From Rhodoferax sp. (GTDB lineage Bacteria; Pseudomonadota; Gammaproteobacteria; Burkholderiales; Burkholderiaceae_C), in contig JAGPBF010000010.1 in assembly GCA_018063505.1 (NCBI GenBank), positions 1 through 32,333 of the forward strand: a stretch of 32,333 nt of DNA. The letters are read 5' to 3'. Positions 1 to 9,860 of this stretch are shown piece after piece. The position numbers were made by a program, and so were the translations under genes. The notes below the pieces were generated by a model that was not told the origin of the DNA, ran no database searches, and saw only the letters and a program-made list of their open reading frames with translations. Every line of letters starts with the position of its first letter. Within the stretch, counting starts at the first letter, position 1.

Positions 1-227
1 CAAACAACGGGTCTGCGAACCCGCCGGCCGGTCAAATTGTTTTGCTGGCTGGACGCGCGGCGAGCCACCGACCCCGCTCGCACGATTGGCGACGACCTGG
101 CGGCAGGATTTCCTGACTGCGACAGGAAATTGCAGATCGGGTCTGCCGGATGCGACCTTCACTTTTTTTGCAGCCGGCAGATTTCCGCCAACTACCTTTG
201 CGCATGGCCAGATCGTCGAGACGCCGT
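1..227. other. Non-coding stretch downstream of katE
   Basis: No gene is supported here. Short open frames overlap each other and have no recognisable domain. A small inverted repeat (CGGGT/ACCCG) lies near positions 8-23 and an uninterrupted T run near 166-172. Neither makes a convincing terminator for the minus-strand catalase that ends at 228. Confidence 0.4.
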
Positions 228-2642
228 TCAGCTCAGCCTTGCAAGCTCACGCTCCGGATGGGTATGGCGCGCAATGGCTTGCTCGATCTTGCCGAACGCC
301 TTCTTGGGGTCATTCGGCACGATCACGATGCCTGGGTCTGCACTGGCATCTGGCAATGAGGGCGAGACGCCTGCCTGCTCGAGCAAACGATGCTGGCCTG
401 AAAATGCAACGATGGTCTTGCCATGGCGATAGATGTTCTTGACGAAATCCAGCACATTCGGATCGTCCATCAGGATGTCGATTGCGGCATCACCTTGCGG
501 AAGCACCACCGCGTCAAACAGAAACCCTGGCTCTCCCTCCATCGACGCGTCGACCGCGATCTCAGTCTTGCCGTCATCGGCCGTCACGCTCCCGACCCGC
601 GGTGCGATTACCCGTGCCATCGCGCCCTTGGATGCCAGCAATTGCTGCAGTTGAGAAACTGGCAAAGCCTTCACGCCGTCGGCGACCAGCAAGGCGATCC
701 GGCTGCCCCGTACCGTCCGCCCGGGCCGCGCGGTCAGCGAAAGCGAGGGAGAGACCAAGATTTCAGGCTCGACATGTTGCGCCAGTGCGCGCGGCATCGG
801 CTCCGGCAGGTGCTTCATTCCCAATCCGTCTGCGACTTCCTGTGCCAGCGACTCGGATGCGTTGCGCAGCGATGACACCATGCGTTCCCGAATCGCAGGT
901 ACTGTCACCTTGCTCAACTCAAAGCGGAATGCCGCCGCAATGTGCGCTTGTTCAACCGGACTCTGGCTTTCATAGAACAAGGCAGCCTGGGCGTAATGTT
1001 CGGCAAATTTGCCAGGTTTGCCACGTACCTTGGCCTGTTCCTCGCGGGAATTGAGCCGCGCTGCGACGGTCGTGAAGCCCTGGTCGGCCCCTGCCTGAAA
1101 CGGACAACCTCCGCCCAATGAGTTGGGTTCATAAGCAACCTGCCCGCGCACCGTTGCCTGGCGGTGCATGCCATCACGCTGGTTATTGTGAACCTGTGCC
1201 AACGGCGAATTGATCGGAATCTCGTGAAAGTTGGGCCCCCCAAGGCGGGTGATCTGTGTATCGACGTAGGAATGGATGCGGCCCGCAAGCAACGGGTCAT
1301 TGGAAAAGTCGATGCCCGGTACCACATGTGCCGTACAAAACGCGACCTGCTCGGTTTCGGCGAAGAAGTTGTCCGGATTGCGGTTCAACACCATGCGACC
1401 AATGATCTGTACCGGAATCAGTTCTTCGGGCACGAGCTTGGTCGAATCGAGAATATCGAAACTCAAGGTATCGGCCTGCTCCTCGGTAATGACCTGAATC
1501 CCCAGTTCCCACTCTGGATAGGCTCCCGTTTCAATACGTTCCCACAAGTCACGGCGGTGAAAGTCGGGATCTGCACCGGAGATCTTCACGGCCTCGTCCC
1601 ACACCAGTGAAACGGTGCCGAATTTCGGCTTCCAGTGAAATTTGACAAAAACCGACGCGCCTGCGGCGTTGACGAACCGGAAGCTGTGCACACCAAAGCC
1701 TTCCATGGTCGCCAGACTGCGCGGAATCGCCCGGTCGCTCATGACCCACATCAGCATATGCGTGGATTCGGGCATCAGCGACACAAAATCCCAGAAAGTA
1801 TCGTGGGCACTGGCAGCCTGTGGCATGCCGTGGTGCGGCTCCGGCTTGACGGCATGCACGAGATCGGGAAATTTCATCGCATCCTGTATGAAGAACACCG
1901 GCATGTTGTTGCCGACCAGATCCCAGTTTCCCTCGTCGGTGTAGAACTTCACAGCGAAGCCACGCACGTCACGCGCCGTGTCCTTGGAGCCACGTTCGCC
2001 GGCAACCGTCGAAAAGCGTGCAAAAACCGGCGTCACCTTGCCGACCTCCTGAAAAGGCGCGGCACGGGTCAAGCCGGTGATCGCATTGAGGCATTCAAAG
2101 TAACCATGCGCGCCTGAGCCACGGGCATGTACGATACGTTCAGGAATACGCTCATGGTCGAAGTGGGTGAGTTTCTCGCGCAGCACAAAGTCTTCGAGCA
2201 GGGCCGGTCCGCGCAGTCCCAGTTTCAATGAGTTCTGGTTGTCCGATATCTTGACGCCTTGGTTGGTCGTCAAGTGCCGCTCGCTGGAGTCGACGCGCAC
2301 CCGATCGAGGCTGTCAATTGCCGCATTGTGGCCGCTGCGGGCCTGGGTTCCTGTCTTTGCGGAGGTGTTGGACTGACTCAATGTGCTGGCCGTCGTGACT
2401 GCCGATGCTGCCTGGGCATGGTCGCCTTGCGGGGGAACCAACGCGTTGACGAATCCATACTCGGACGGTTTGGTGGCGTTGAATGGCATCGCGGCGGCCA
2501 GCGCATTGACCTGCAGCTGTTTGGTTTTCATTTCTGCGATACCCGGCTTGAGCTGAGCTGTCTTGCTATCGCTGCCACGCCGGGCCTTCGTTTTGGGGTC
2601 GTCATTGGATTTGCCGGCGTCAGGCTTGTTGGTCTTTGCCAT
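228..2642 (-). CDS. katE: Catalase HPII, large-subunit clade
   Basis: Haem catalase converting hydrogen peroxide to water and oxygen in the cytoplasm, 804 residues. The length is that of the large-subunit (HPII/KatE) class rather than the roughly 480-residue small class. Catalytic His lies near residue 172 in [12 protein letters not shown], distal Asn near 245 in DLVGNN, and the haem-ligand Tyr near 459 in RIHSYVDTQ. From about residue 647 to the end there is a flavodoxin-like/DJ-1-type domain ([15 protein letters not shown]), as in HPII. The first 115 residues are Lys/Ala/Ser/Thr-rich and probably disordered, which is usual for the class. I chose the ATG at 2642 because GGAG lies a few bases upstream. 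An upstream in-frame ATG at 2705 would add 21 residues but lacks a good ribosome site. In E. coli katE depends on RpoS; no regulator gene is adjacent here. Confidence 0.96.
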   Translation of the reverse strand: MAKTNKPDAGKSNDDPKTKARRGSDSKTAQLKPGIAEMKTKQLQVNALAAAMPFNATKPSEYGFVNALVPPQGDHAQAASAVTTASTLSQSNTSAKTGTQARSGHNAAIDSLDRVRVDSSERHLTTNQGVKISDNQNSLKLGLRGPALLEDFVLREKLTHFDHERIPERIVHARGSGAHGYFECLNAITGLTRAAPFQEVGKVTPVFARFSTVAGERGSKDTARDVRGFAVKFYTDEGNWDLVGNNMPVFFIQDAMKFPDLVHAVKPEPHHGMPQAASAHDTFWDFVSLMPESTHMLMWVMSDRAIPRSLATMEGFGVHSFRFVNAAGASVFVKFHWKPKFGTVSLVWDEAVKISGADPDFHRRDLWERIETGAYPEWELGIQVITEEQADTLSFDILDSTKLVPEELIPVQIIGRMVLNRNPDNFFAETEQVAFCTAHVVPGIDFSNDPLLAGRIHSYVDTQITRLGGPNFHEIPINSPLAQVHNNQRDGMHRQATVRGQVAYEPNSLGGGCPFQAGADQGFTTVAARLNSREEQAKVRGKPGKFAEHYAQAALFYESQSPVEQAHIAAAFRFELSKVTVPAIRERMVSSLRNASESLAQEVADGLGMKHLPEPMPRALAQHVEPEILVSPSLSLTARPGRTVRGSRIALLVADGVKALPVSQLQQLLASKGAMARVIAPRVGSVTADDGKTEIAVDASMEGEPGFLFDAVVLPQGDAAIDILMDDPNVLDFVKNIYRHGKTIVAFSGQHRLLEQAGVSPSLPDASADPGIVIVPNDPKKAFGKIEQAIARHTHPERELARLS

Positions 2643-3138
2643 TGTGTACTCCAGAAGTGTTGAGGTGTGTTGCAGCAGTGCGGTCGTCGGGTTCAATGGA
2701 TGCATCGGATCGAGCCGACTCTGCAGGTTGGAACCGACGACATGTGTCCTGGGTACCTATGCGTCGTGGCTCGCCGGGTGCATGGTTCATTCTCTTGATT
2801 GCGCGTCGACAATCCGTAGGCCAGCGCTTGTTACGCGCGTAGGAAATTTCCCAATTGCAGCGCTGGGTCCGCTATGTATAGACAAAGGCCGGGGTCCATT
2901 CCAACGGTGCACTGACACTGTCGTTGGCCAAGCCGGCCAATGTGGGGCAGGACAGGTCGCGTTTCCGCAAGCGATTGCGCCTTGTCTCGCTGTCAGCTGG
3001 GGCGGTCTTGTTCAGATGCTGGCCATGCGCCAGTGCGCTCCGCTGGGCATGTCGGCGTGACGGTACCCAGGCCTGCAAAGGACAGGCCGGCAATCCCGCC
3101 CAGTTCGTCGACCTGGCACGGCCTGCGGCATCGTGACC
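2643..3138. other. Intergenic region upstream of katE
   Basis: About 500 bases between the katE start and the end of the phospholipase D gene. It must hold the katE promoter, but I cannot pick a convincing -35/-10 pair. Several short open frames on both strands overlap one another and have no recognisable protein features. Confidence 0.4.
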
Positions 3139-4428
3139 TCAAAGTTGCGAACGCAGCAAGGTCGCCAATCGCTCCTGTGCCTTTTCCCACAAGGGTCGCT
3201 CCAACCACTGGGCGTACGTGATGGCACGCGCCTGCTTCAGGTCGTTCTCGAACACCGTGATCTGTTCCGCAGCGAAGGTGTTCGACAGGATGTTGAGCGT
3301 CGCTTCATCGTTGAGCTTGAACGAGCGGTTGTCGAAGTTGGTGGAACCGACCGATACCAGGTATTGATCGATCACCATCACTTTGCAGTGGAACATGGTC
3401 GGTTGGTATTCGGCGATTGTTGCGCCGTTCTGCAGCAATGCGCCCCATTGCGCACGGGAGGCCTTGCGCACGATTTCGCTGTCGATGTATTTGCCGGGAA
3501 CAATGATGCGAATCCGCACACCGCGCTTGAGTGCGTCTATCAGTGCATTGAGGCTCTTCGGGTCGGGCACGAAGTACGAGGCTGATAAATCGATCGTGCG
3601 CGTTGCGCCCGTGATCGCCATCAAATACATCAGATGCATGTTGTCGCTGCCACCAGTGGGAGAACTGCTGAATACCTGTGCGGGTGTGTTGCCAGCAGGC
3701 TCCAGTGGCGGGAAGTAGGCGGGGCCATACAGCACATTGCCGGTTTCCTTTGTCCAGTTTTCCATGAAGGTGGCTTGCATCTGCGCAACGGCCGGTCCGG
3801 TCAGCTGAAAGTGGCTGTCTCGCCAGTGTTCAGGATCCTGGGCGTGGCCGGTCCATAGCTGCGCGATGCCGACGCCGCCGGTAAAGCCGACACGTCCATC
3901 GACAACCAGCAACTTGCGGTGCGTACGGTTGTTCATGCGATCGATGTTCGACCAATGCGGGCGGTGAAAGCGGCGAATCTCTACGCCGGCGTTTGTCATG
4001 GCGTCGAGCAACGACTGCTCCATCTTCGCACTGCCGACCCAATCGAGCAGCACATGGACCTTGACGCCGCGACGGGCGCAGTTTGCCAATGCGTCTGCAA
4101 ATTGCTTGCCGACATCTCCGGACCAGTAGATGTATGTTTCAAAAGTCACCGACACCTTGGCAGACTCGATGGCCGCGAGCATGGGCGGGAAAATCTGGTC
4201 GCCATTTCGCAGCAACTTGACCTCATTGCCGTCGACGAAGGAGGGACCGAGCAACAGGCCAAGTTGGCGTGCGAACGCGGGTGACTCGACGCCAAAATGA
4301 CGCGTTATCCGATGCGACATCCTGGCCGCATCGCTGCCGGTGCTGGCGACGAGCCAGATCCACAGGGACGCGGCCATTGCCGCAAGTACGGCGCCACAGA
4401 CGAGATAAATGGAAAATTGTTTGGACAT
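3139..4428 (-). CDS. Phospholipase D-family protein, probable cardiolipin synthase
   Basis: Membrane-anchored phosphatidyltransferase of the phospholipase D superfamily, 429 residues. One N-terminal membrane segment (about residues 7-27) is followed by two HKD half-sites: HRKLLVVDG from His170 with a following FTGG, and HCKVMVID from His347 followed by SVGSTNFDNRS. Two intact HKD motifs and the single anchor fit ClsB/ClsC-like cardiolipin synthases, which condense phospholipids to cardiolipin. A nuclease or a phospholipase of the same fold cannot be excluded. The start is taken at ATG 4428; a TTG at 4455 would add nine residues, and neither has a strong ribosome site. The gene lies between katE and a small hypothetical gene on the same strand, but gaps of about 280 and 500 bases argue against one operon. 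Confidence 0.85.
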   Translation of the reverse strand: MSKQFSIYLVCGAVLAAMAASLWIWLVASTGSDAARMSHRITRHFGVESPAFARQLGLLLGPSFVDGNEVKLLRNGDQIFPPMLAAIESAKVSVTFETYIYWSGDVGKQFADALANCARRGVKVHVLLDWVGSAKMEQSLLDAMTNAGVEIRRFHRPHWSNIDRMNNRTHRKLLVVDGRVGFTGGVGIAQLWTGHAQDPEHWRDSHFQLTGPAVAQMQATFMENWTKETGNVLYGPAYFPPLEPAGNTPAQVFSSSPTGGSDNMHLMYLMAITGATRTIDLSASYFVPDPKSLNALIDALKRGVRIRIIVPGKYIDSEIVRKASRAQWGALLQNGATIAEYQPTMFHCKVMVIDQYLVSVGSTNFDNRSFKLNDEATLNILSNTFAAEQITVFENDLKQARAITYAQWLERPLWEKAQERLATLLRSQL

Positions 4429-4707
4429 GTCGCTGATTTTCGGATCAGGTGCCAATTTGTTGCGACAGTCCCGGCGAAGCTGTGTGTAAGACGACTGCTT
4501 GCCAGCTTGTCAGAGCGCACTGCTTCGTTGCGCAACTATGGTGAACGCGATATCTGCGCGCAGCTACACCCAGCCGGCGTCAACCCCCGAACGCCTGTGC
4601 GGCTGGCATACGCAGATCACAGAGGATCGCGCGAGTTCTGTGCAGACAGTTGCTGCCGGCGATCAGCCGGTTGGTGGGCGCAGCACCGGGCACAAGCATT
4701 CAAGAAA

Positions 4708-5181
4708 TCAAACCTTGTCAGAATGACTGGACAATTTGCTGTCGATGCCGCGATCGGGTGATTCGAATACCTGAGCTTTGCCGTTCGCGGGGTCGATCAG
4801 GTCTTCGATCGTGAACCGGCCGTATTGTTGGGCAATCAATGCGCCTAGCGTGCGCGATATGTCGGCTACCTGACGGGCATCGTCGTCGGTGGCGGTCTCG
4901 ACCACCATGAAGTAGCAGCCATCGAGTGCGAGTTCGCGGTGCAACTTGACCAGATTGAGTTCTTGCCCGATCTGCGCGAATGCACCGGCATCGGCAACGT
5001 CCGAATTGCATTGTTGCAGCATCTCCTGTGGTGTATAGAGCGTAAACCGTTGCTCTTGCAACCCATGCGATTGCAAATCCTGTTTGGCCTGCGCCAGCAT
5101 TGCCTCTTGTGGAAATGCGACCACGGTGTGACCCGCAGGCTTGAAGACTCCGAAAGTTCGAGGGGGATCCATCTTGTCCAT
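4708..5181 (-). CDS. Hypothetical protein, 157 residues
   Basis: I do not recognise this gene with certainty. It encodes a soluble acidic protein with no signal peptide or membrane segment. The first half (GVFKPAGHTVVAFP followed by an AKQDLQSHG helix) recalls the short alpha/beta repeat of YflT/GsiB-type general stress proteins, in which a strand precedes a helix that senses an unknown signal. This likeness is tentative. A second strand (DGCYFMVVETATDD) is followed by a helix (ARQVADISRTLGALIAQQYG), so the protein may be two related alpha/beta halves. The start ATG at 5181 has AAGGA seven bases upstream. Codon use looks like that of its neighbours. Being near katE and a cardiolipin synthase gene it could belong to a stress response, which is only an inference. 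Confidence 0.75.
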   Translation of the reverse strand: MDKMDPPRTFGVFKPAGHTVVAFPQEAMLAQAKQDLQSHGLQEQRFTLYTPQEMLQQCNSDVADAGAFAQIGQELNLVKLHRELALDGCYFMVVETATDDDARQVADISRTLGALIAQQYGRFTIEDLIDPANGKAQVFESPDRGIDSKLSSHSDKV

Positions 5182-5389
5182 GCGTTTTCCTTGGTGCGCT
5201 GACCCTATGGCCCAGCTATGTCAATCATCCAGTGCCGTCGGTAGAAATGGCATCGGCCCGGGCCGCGCGGTTGTGTCGGCGCTTTCCGACAGGCGGCTTG
5301 CAGGCGCCGGTGGCCTTGCCCCTGGCATGGTTGCCATGCCGACCCAGCCGCCGCACAATGGCTGAACTCTTGCTTGTGGACCTTCAATC

Positions 5390-6085
5390 TTGAAAAATGT
5401 TCTGATCACAGGGGCCAATCGCGGCATAGGCCTTGGCCACGCGCAGCGGTTTGCGCAGCGTGGCATCGAAGTCTTTGCCACCGCGCGATTGCCAGCCCAA
5501 GCCGAAGAACTGCACCGGCTGGCACTTGCCCACCCCGGACGGTTCACGGTGTTGCACTACGATGCCGACGCGGTGGACGGGCCGGCCCGGCTCAAGGCTG
5601 CTCTGGGCGATACACCGATCGATCTGCTGTTTTCCAACGCCGGAGCGCGGGGCGAATCGGGCCAGTCACTCGGAAACATTCACGTCGATGGCGTGCTTGA
5701 CTTGATCCGGATCAACGCCTTGGCTCCGCTGAAACTGGTCGAGGCGCTGATCTACAACATCACCTTGTCCGACCGCAAGCTGATCGCCTTTCAGTCGAGC
5801 CAGATGGGGTCAATCGGCAACAACCATTCCGGCGGCTCCTACGAGTACCGTTTGTCCAAGACGGCGCTCAACATGATTGCGAGAAACGTCGCCAACGACC
5901 TTAAACCGCGAGGTGTCATCACTGTGGCGCTGCATCCGGGCTGGGTGCGGACGCGGATGGGCGGGCAGGGTGCACCGGTCTCCGTGGAGGATGCGGTTGA
6001 CGGTCAGCAGAAGTTGTTCGACGGGTTGGGTTCCGAGCACAATGGCCGCTTCTTCAACTACGACGGAACAGAACTGCCCTGGTGA
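5390..6085 (+). CDS. Short-chain dehydrogenase/reductase
   Basis: NAD(P)-dependent oxidoreductase of the classical SDR family, 231 residues. The cofactor site TGANRGIG is at residues 7-14, NAG near 83-85, the active-site Ser near 136 (QSSQMGS), and the catalytic pair Tyr153/Lys157 in YRLSK. The tail HPGWVRTRMGG is typical of the C-factor/CsgA-like subgroup. The substrate is unknown. The start is TTG at 5390: an in-frame stop lies at 5363 and there is no ATG before the essential glycine motif, so a TTG start is effectively forced. GTGGA just upstream may serve as ribosome site. The thioesterase gene follows after 51 bases on the same strand and may be co-transcribed. Confidence 0.88.
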   Translation: MKNVLITGANRGIGLGHAQRFAQRGIEVFATARLPAQAEELHRLALAHPGRFTVLHYDADAVDGPARLKAALGDTPIDLLFSNAGARGESGQSLGNIHVDGVLDLIRINALAPLKLVEALIYNITLSDRKLIAFQSSQMGSIGNNHSGGSYEYRLSKTALNMIARNVANDLKPRGVITVALHPGWVRTRMGGQGAPVSVEDAVDGQQKLFDGLGSEHNGRFFNYDGTELPW

Positions 6086-6136
6086 GTCGGAATTCCGGCG
6101 TCCTTGATCGGCAGTGCTTCTCGCTACCGCGTCTTC

Positions 6137-6568
6137 ATGTCCCAACGAGACCATACCCGCGCCGACTACCGGCATTTCCAGGCCATTCCGACACGATGGA
6201 TGGACAACGATGTTTACGGCCACGTCAATAACGTTCACTACTACAGCTTTTTCGACACGGCAGTCAACCAGTTCCTGATCGAGCGCGGTGTGCTCGACAT
6301 TCACCACGGCCAGGTGGTTGGTTTTGTTGTCGAAACCGCTTGCAGCTATTTCCGGCCGGTGGCGTTTCCGGACTGTGTGCATGCCGGCATCCGGGTCATG
6401 CATATCGGCAACACCAGCGTTCGTTATGAGATTGGCCTGTTTCGCAACAGCGAAACAGACATTGCAGCAGCAGGCAGCTTTACGCACGTGTATGTCGATC
6501 GGGCGAGCAGCAAGCCCACGCCAGTGCCGGCAGCGGTTCGCGCGGTGCTGGCGAACCTGCAGGTTTGA
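6137..6568 (+). CDS. Acyl-CoA thioesterase, 4HBT/YbgC-like hotdog fold
   Basis: Probable hydrolase of acyl-CoA thioesters in the cytoplasm, 143 residues, the normal length for a single-domain hotdog protein. The family signature is seen in MDNDVYGHVNNVHYYSFFD: the Asp before YGHVNN is the usual catalytic residue and the following helix is the central hotdog helix. The C-terminal strands (TSVRYEIGLF, GSFTHVYVD) complete the fold. The start is set at ATG 6137; a TTG at 6104 would add 11 residues that look unrelated to the family. The ribosome site is weak, so it may be translated together with the upstream dehydrogenase. The acyl substrate cannot be told from sequence. Confidence 0.87.
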   Translation: MSQRDHTRADYRHFQAIPTRWMDNDVYGHVNNVHYYSFFDTAVNQFLIERGVLDIHHGQVVGFVVETACSYFRPVAFPDCVHAGIRVMHIGNTSVRYEIGLFRNSETDIAAAGSFTHVYVDRASSKPTPVPAAVRAVLANLQV

Positions 6569-6829
6569 CCCGGGCGCGCCGACTTGGCAAGCCACCGCGC
6601 GTTTCGGTACCACGATCTGGCGGTCGGACACGCCGCTTTGGCGTGTGGCGAATGCAGCAGTCGCCCCCGGCTTTTGCGTGTAGCCGACGTTGCGACTCGA
6701 TACCAGATGGTTTTGCAACGCACAACTTTTTGTGTGACACTCATCGCGTAGCGGCGACCCGCACGCCATGGCATCCCCAGGCGTGCCGGTGCAGCCTCCA
6801 TGTATTGAATCCAAGCAGGGCGATCAGGT

Positions 6830-7117
6830 ATGGCGGACAAACCAAAACCAGTTGACAGAGCGAACTCTGGCCTGACCCGGCCGGGCGAGTTATATGTCCA
6901 GGGCGACAAACTGCCCGTTCCCGACGTGGAAGAGAGAAATACCGACTCGGTCTGGGCCTTGTGGTCGGATTTGGTGGAGGAAAAATCGGATGCGCCCGAC
7001 AGGGCCAACAATGACCGCGACAGGGATTTCCTGGAAACTGTCCCGCTGGACCTCAATGCGCAAGGAGAAACCCGGTTGAAGGATCTACCGAATTTCTCGC
7101 CAAAGCAGGACAAATAG
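6830..7117 (+). CDS. Small hydrophilic hypothetical protein
   Basis: A 95-residue, highly charged protein (many Asp, Glu, Arg, Lys, Pro) with no membrane segment, cysteine or recognised domain. It is probably soluble and largely unstructured. The middle contains the only aromatic cluster, SVWALWSDLVEE. The start ATG at 6830 follows CAGGG and GATCAGG sequences that could pair weakly with the ribosome. It stands alone: 261 bases separate it from the thioesterase, and the next gene converges from the other strand. Composition and frame suggest a real gene, but function is unknown. Confidence 0.55.
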   Translation: MADKPKPVDRANSGLTRPGELYVQGDKLPVPDVEERNTDSVWALWSDLVEEKSDAPDRANNDRDRDFLETVPLDLNAQGETRLKDLPNFSPKQDK

Positions 7118-7152
7118 CCTGCCATGCAGCGCGCGAGCGCCGTCCCAGTAGA

Positions 7153-8127
7153 TTAGTTGACCATCACCAGTTTGCCCATCACGCTGCGTGAGCCCATGTG
7201 GGTGTAGGCTTCCTTGAGTTCCGCCATGGGCATGGTCCTGTCGATCGATGGTTTGACCTTGCCCTGCGCGTACCAGCGCATCAGTTCGCCCATCATCGCG
7301 GCATTGGCCTTGGCCTCGCGCCGCGCGAAATCCCCCCAGAATACGCCGACGATGGATGCGCCCTTGAGCAAGGGCAGGTTCAGTGGCAGCGCCGGGATGG
7401 GGCCTGCGGCAAATCCGACCACCAGATAACGCCCGCGCCAGGCAATCGAGCGGAATGCCGGCTCGGTGAAGTCGCCGCCGACCGGGTCGTAGATTACGTC
7501 CGGCCCCTTGCCCTGGGTCAGTGATTTGAGCGATGCGCGCAGGTCGTCCCGCGCATAGTTGATGGTGGCGTCGGCGCCCAGGCGGGTGCAAAAGGCACAC
7601 TTTTCGTCGGTGGACGCCGCCGCTATGACTCGCGCGCCCGCCGCCTTGGCGATTTGGATCGCCGATGTGCCGACCCCGCCAGCGGCACCCAGCACCAGCA
7701 CGGTCTCGCCGGCTTGCAACGCGGCCCGATCGATCAGCGCGTGGTACGAGGTTGCGTAGATCATGATGAATGCTGCCGCATCGACGAAGGTGACAGCTTC
7801 GGGAAGCGGCAAACACATGGCCGCCTTGGCAAGCGTATGGGTGCCAAACCCGCCGGTGCCCGACAGGCAGGCAATGGATTGGCCGACCGTTAGATGGCTG
7901 ACGCCTTCGCCCAGAGCCTGCACCACGCCGGAATATTCGGATCCGGGCACAAACGGCAGCTCCGGCTTCATCTGGTACTTGTTCTGTACGATCAGCAGGT
8001 CGGGAAAGTTCAGGCTGGCGGCTTTGATTTCGACCAGCACTTCACCCGGGCCTGGCGTTGGTGTCGGCATTTCCCTCCATTGCAGCGAATCGACGCCGGT
8101 CGGGTTCTCGCAAAGCCATGCATGCAT
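7153..8127 (-). CDS. NADPH:quinone oxidoreductase-like zinc-free dehydrogenase
   Basis: Medium-chain dehydrogenase/reductase of the quinone oxidoreductase branch, 324 residues, likely reducing quinones or enals with NADPH in the cytoplasm. The N-terminal GroES-like domain contains PGPGEVLVEIKAASLNFPDLL, where the zinc-ligand cysteines of alcohol dehydrogenases are absent. The Rossmann segment VLGAAGGVGTSAIQIAKAAG lies near residue 145. The C-terminal part (IDRTMPMAELKEAYTHMGS) is typical for the group. ATG 8127 has AGGAG eight bases upstream, so the start is firm. It is divergent from surE, with a 115-base shared upstream region, and convergent with the small orphan gene. Confidence 0.9.
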   Translation of the reverse strand: MHAWLCENPTGVDSLQWREMPTPTPGPGEVLVEIKAASLNFPDLLIVQNKYQMKPELPFVPGSEYSGVVQALGEGVSHLTVGQSIACLSGTGGFGTHTLAKAAMCLPLPEAVTFVDAAAFIMIYATSYHALIDRAALQAGETVLVLGAAGGVGTSAIQIAKAAGARVIAAASTDEKCAFCTRLGADATINYARDDLRASLKSLTQGKGPDVIYDPVGGDFTEPAFRSIAWRGRYLVVGFAAGPIPALPLNLPLLKGASIVGVFWGDFARREAKANAAMMGELMRWYAQGKVKPSIDRTMPMAELKEAYTHMGSRSVMGKLVMVN

Positions 8128-8190
8128 CGGTCATCTCCTGTGGGTAACGCAGCATGATAAAGCCGCTGCCGGTCGAAAAATGTCCCAGGA

Positions 8191-8221
8191 GTGACCTCTG
8201 CGCCGGTGCGCCGCCTAGAAT
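8191..8221 (+). promoter_or_regulatory. Possible sigma-70 promoter of surE operon
   Basis: TAGAAT at 8216-8221 matches five of six bases of the -10 consensus, with GTGACC at 8191-8196 as a weak -35 at a long 19-base spacing. It lies 21 bases before the surE start. Position and -10 fit, but the -35 is poor. Confidence 0.3.
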
Positions 8222-8242
8222 CAGCGACCACCGCTGCAAACC

Positions 8243-9022
8243 ATGAAAATTCTCATCTCCAACGACGACGGCTACCAGGCCCCCGGCATCGTGGCACTGT
8301 ACGAGGCGCTCAAGGACCTGGCCGACGTGGAAGTCGTGGCGCCGGAGCTCAACAACAGCGCCAAGTCGAATGCGCTGACGCTGCACGGTCCGCTGACGGT
8401 CACCCGGGCGGTCAATGGCTTCCGATACGTCAACGGCACCCCGGCGGACTGCGTGCATATTGCGCTGACCGGCCTGCTCGGTTACCGCCCGGATCTGGTG
8501 GTCTCGGGCATCAACAACGGCGCCAACATGGGGGACGACACCATCTATTCCGGCACCGTGGGCGCAGCCATGGAGGGTTTTCTGTTTGGCATTCCAGCGA
8601 TCGCGTTCTCGCAGGTCGAAAAGGGCTGGGGCCATATTGACGCTGCAGCGGCCAAGGCGCGCGAAATGGTCGCGCAGATGCTGCAGCAGCAACTGGTGGG
8701 GGCCAGTCCCTGGCTGCTCAATATCAATATTCCCAATCTGCCGCTGGACCAGATCAAGCCGATGAAGGTCTGCCGGCTCGGGCGCCGGCATGCGGCCGAA
8801 CCGGTCATCGTGCAGGAAAGTCCGCGGGGCGAAAAGATGTACTGGATCGGTGGCGCTGGCGCGGTCAAGGACGATGCCGAAGGTACTGATTTCCACGCTA
8901 CCGTGCAGGGGCATGTGGCACTTACACCGCTCAAGACCGATTTGACCGATCACGAATCCTTGCGTTACTGGGCGCAGACCGCCGCGAGCATCGGTCGGGC
9001 GCAGGTGGCCAAGGCAGCATGA
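8243..9022 (+). CDS. surE: 5'/3'-nucleotidase SurE
   Basis: Metal-dependent nucleotidase and exopolyphosphatase, 259 residues, close to the usual 250. The metal site is intact: [11 protein letters not shown] at the N-terminus (Asp8/Asp9), [11 protein letters not shown] with the conserved Ser, and [12 protein letters not shown] with the conserved Asn. It dephosphorylates nucleoside monophosphates and is linked to stationary-phase survival. It is the first gene of a tight plus-strand operon: its TGA overlaps the pcm ATG by four bases, suggesting coupled translation. The ATG at 8243 begins exactly at the family N-terminus ([10 protein letters not shown]). Confidence 0.96.
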   Translation: MKILISNDDGYQAPGIVALYEALKDLADVEVVAPELNNSAKSNALTLHGPLTVTRAVNGFRYVNGTPADCVHIALTGLLGYRPDLVVSGINNGANMGDDTIYSGTVGAAMEGFLFGIPAIAFSQVEKGWGHIDAAAAKAREMVAQMLQQQLVGASPWLLNINIPNLPLDQIKPMKVCRLGRRHAAEPVIVQESPRGEKMYWIGGAGAVKDDAEGTDFHATVQGHVALTPLKTDLTDHESLRYWAQTAASIGRAQVAKAA

Positions 9023-9849
9023 AGCAGCGCCCGTCGTTTCCGGCGCGCCTGCCCGACGCGTCGTCCGAGCACGGGTCCTCCGCCCGGGCCGATACGCGGC
9101 GGCACGACCTGCCGCAGATGCAGGCTGTCGCCAAACCGGGTACACCTGCCAATAAACCGTCGGCCCGCCCCATGGTGGCCAGTGCAGAGGTGTCGGTTCA
9201 GGATTTCCGAGCAGTACGGCGTGACATGGTCAATCGCCTGGCACGCGCGGGCATCGCCGACGCGACGGTGCTGGCCGCCATGGACGACATCGAGCGCCAT
9301 CGGTTTGTCGACAGCGCCTTGCAGGGGCAGGCCTACAAGGAGACCAGTCTTCCGATCGGGCTGGGACAGACCATTTCCAAACCCGGCGTAGTGGCACGCA
9401 TGATCGAGTTGCTGCGCAACGGTGCCACGGGCAAGCTGGGCAGGGTACTGGAGGTCGGCACCGGTTGCGGTTACCAGGCGGCCGTGCTGAGCCTGGTTGC
9501 CAGCGAGGTCTACAGCCTGGAGCGTTTGCGCGGGCTGCATGACCGGGCCCGCGAAAACCTGCGCACCTTGCGCCTGCCAAACGTGCACCTGATGTTCGGT
9601 GATGGCATGGCGGGTTATCCCAAGGGCGCGCCGTATGCCGGCATCATTGCGGCAGCCGGGGGTTCGGCCGTTCCGGCGGCGTGGACCGACCAGTTGGCAG
9701 TAGGTGGCCGGCTGGTGGCGCCGGTGGCCGGCCATCCTGGCGGCCCACCGGGCCAGGCTTTGATCGTGATCGACAGGACCCCGCGAGGCCTGCAGCAAAC
9801 CATCTTCGAGGCAGTTCACTTTGTGCCTCTAAAATCAGGCGTTGCGTAA
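9019..9849 (+). CDS. pcm: Protein-L-isoaspartate O-methyltransferase
   Basis: Repair methyltransferase that uses S-adenosylmethionine to methylate isoaspartyl residues of aged proteins. The core motifs are present: [12 protein letters not shown] with the active-site hydroxyl residues, [15 protein letters not shown] as SAM motif I, and a C-terminal [16 protein letters not shown]. At 276 residues it is longer than the roughly 208 of E. coli: about 65 N-terminal residues are rich in Pro, Ala and Ser and are probably disordered. Such extensions are common in Burkholderiales. The ATG overlaps the surE stop (ATGA), and nlpD follows after 11 bases. Confidence 0.94.
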   Translation: MKQRPSFPARLPDASSEHGSSARADTRRHDLPQMQAVAKPGTPANKPSARPMVASAEVSVQDFRAVRRDMVNRLARAGIADATVLAAMDDIERHRFVDSALQGQAYKETSLPIGLGQTISKPGVVARMIELLRNGATGKLGRVLEVGTGCGYQAAVLSLVASEVYSLERLRGLHDRARENLRTLRLPNVHLMFGDGMAGYPKGAPYAGIIAAAGGSAVPAAWTDQLAVGGRLVAPVAGHPGGPPGQALIVIDRTPRGLQQTIFEAVHFVPLKSGVA

Positions 9850-9860
9850 AGGGAATGCGA

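Noticed and set aside
2643-2705. Upstream ATG extending katE by 21 residues
   Set aside because: No ribosome site there, whereas GGAG precedes ATG 2642 at good spacing.
5810-6814. A 334-residue open frame on the minus strand
   Set aside because: Antisense to the dehydrogenase and thioesterase genes, both with intact active sites.
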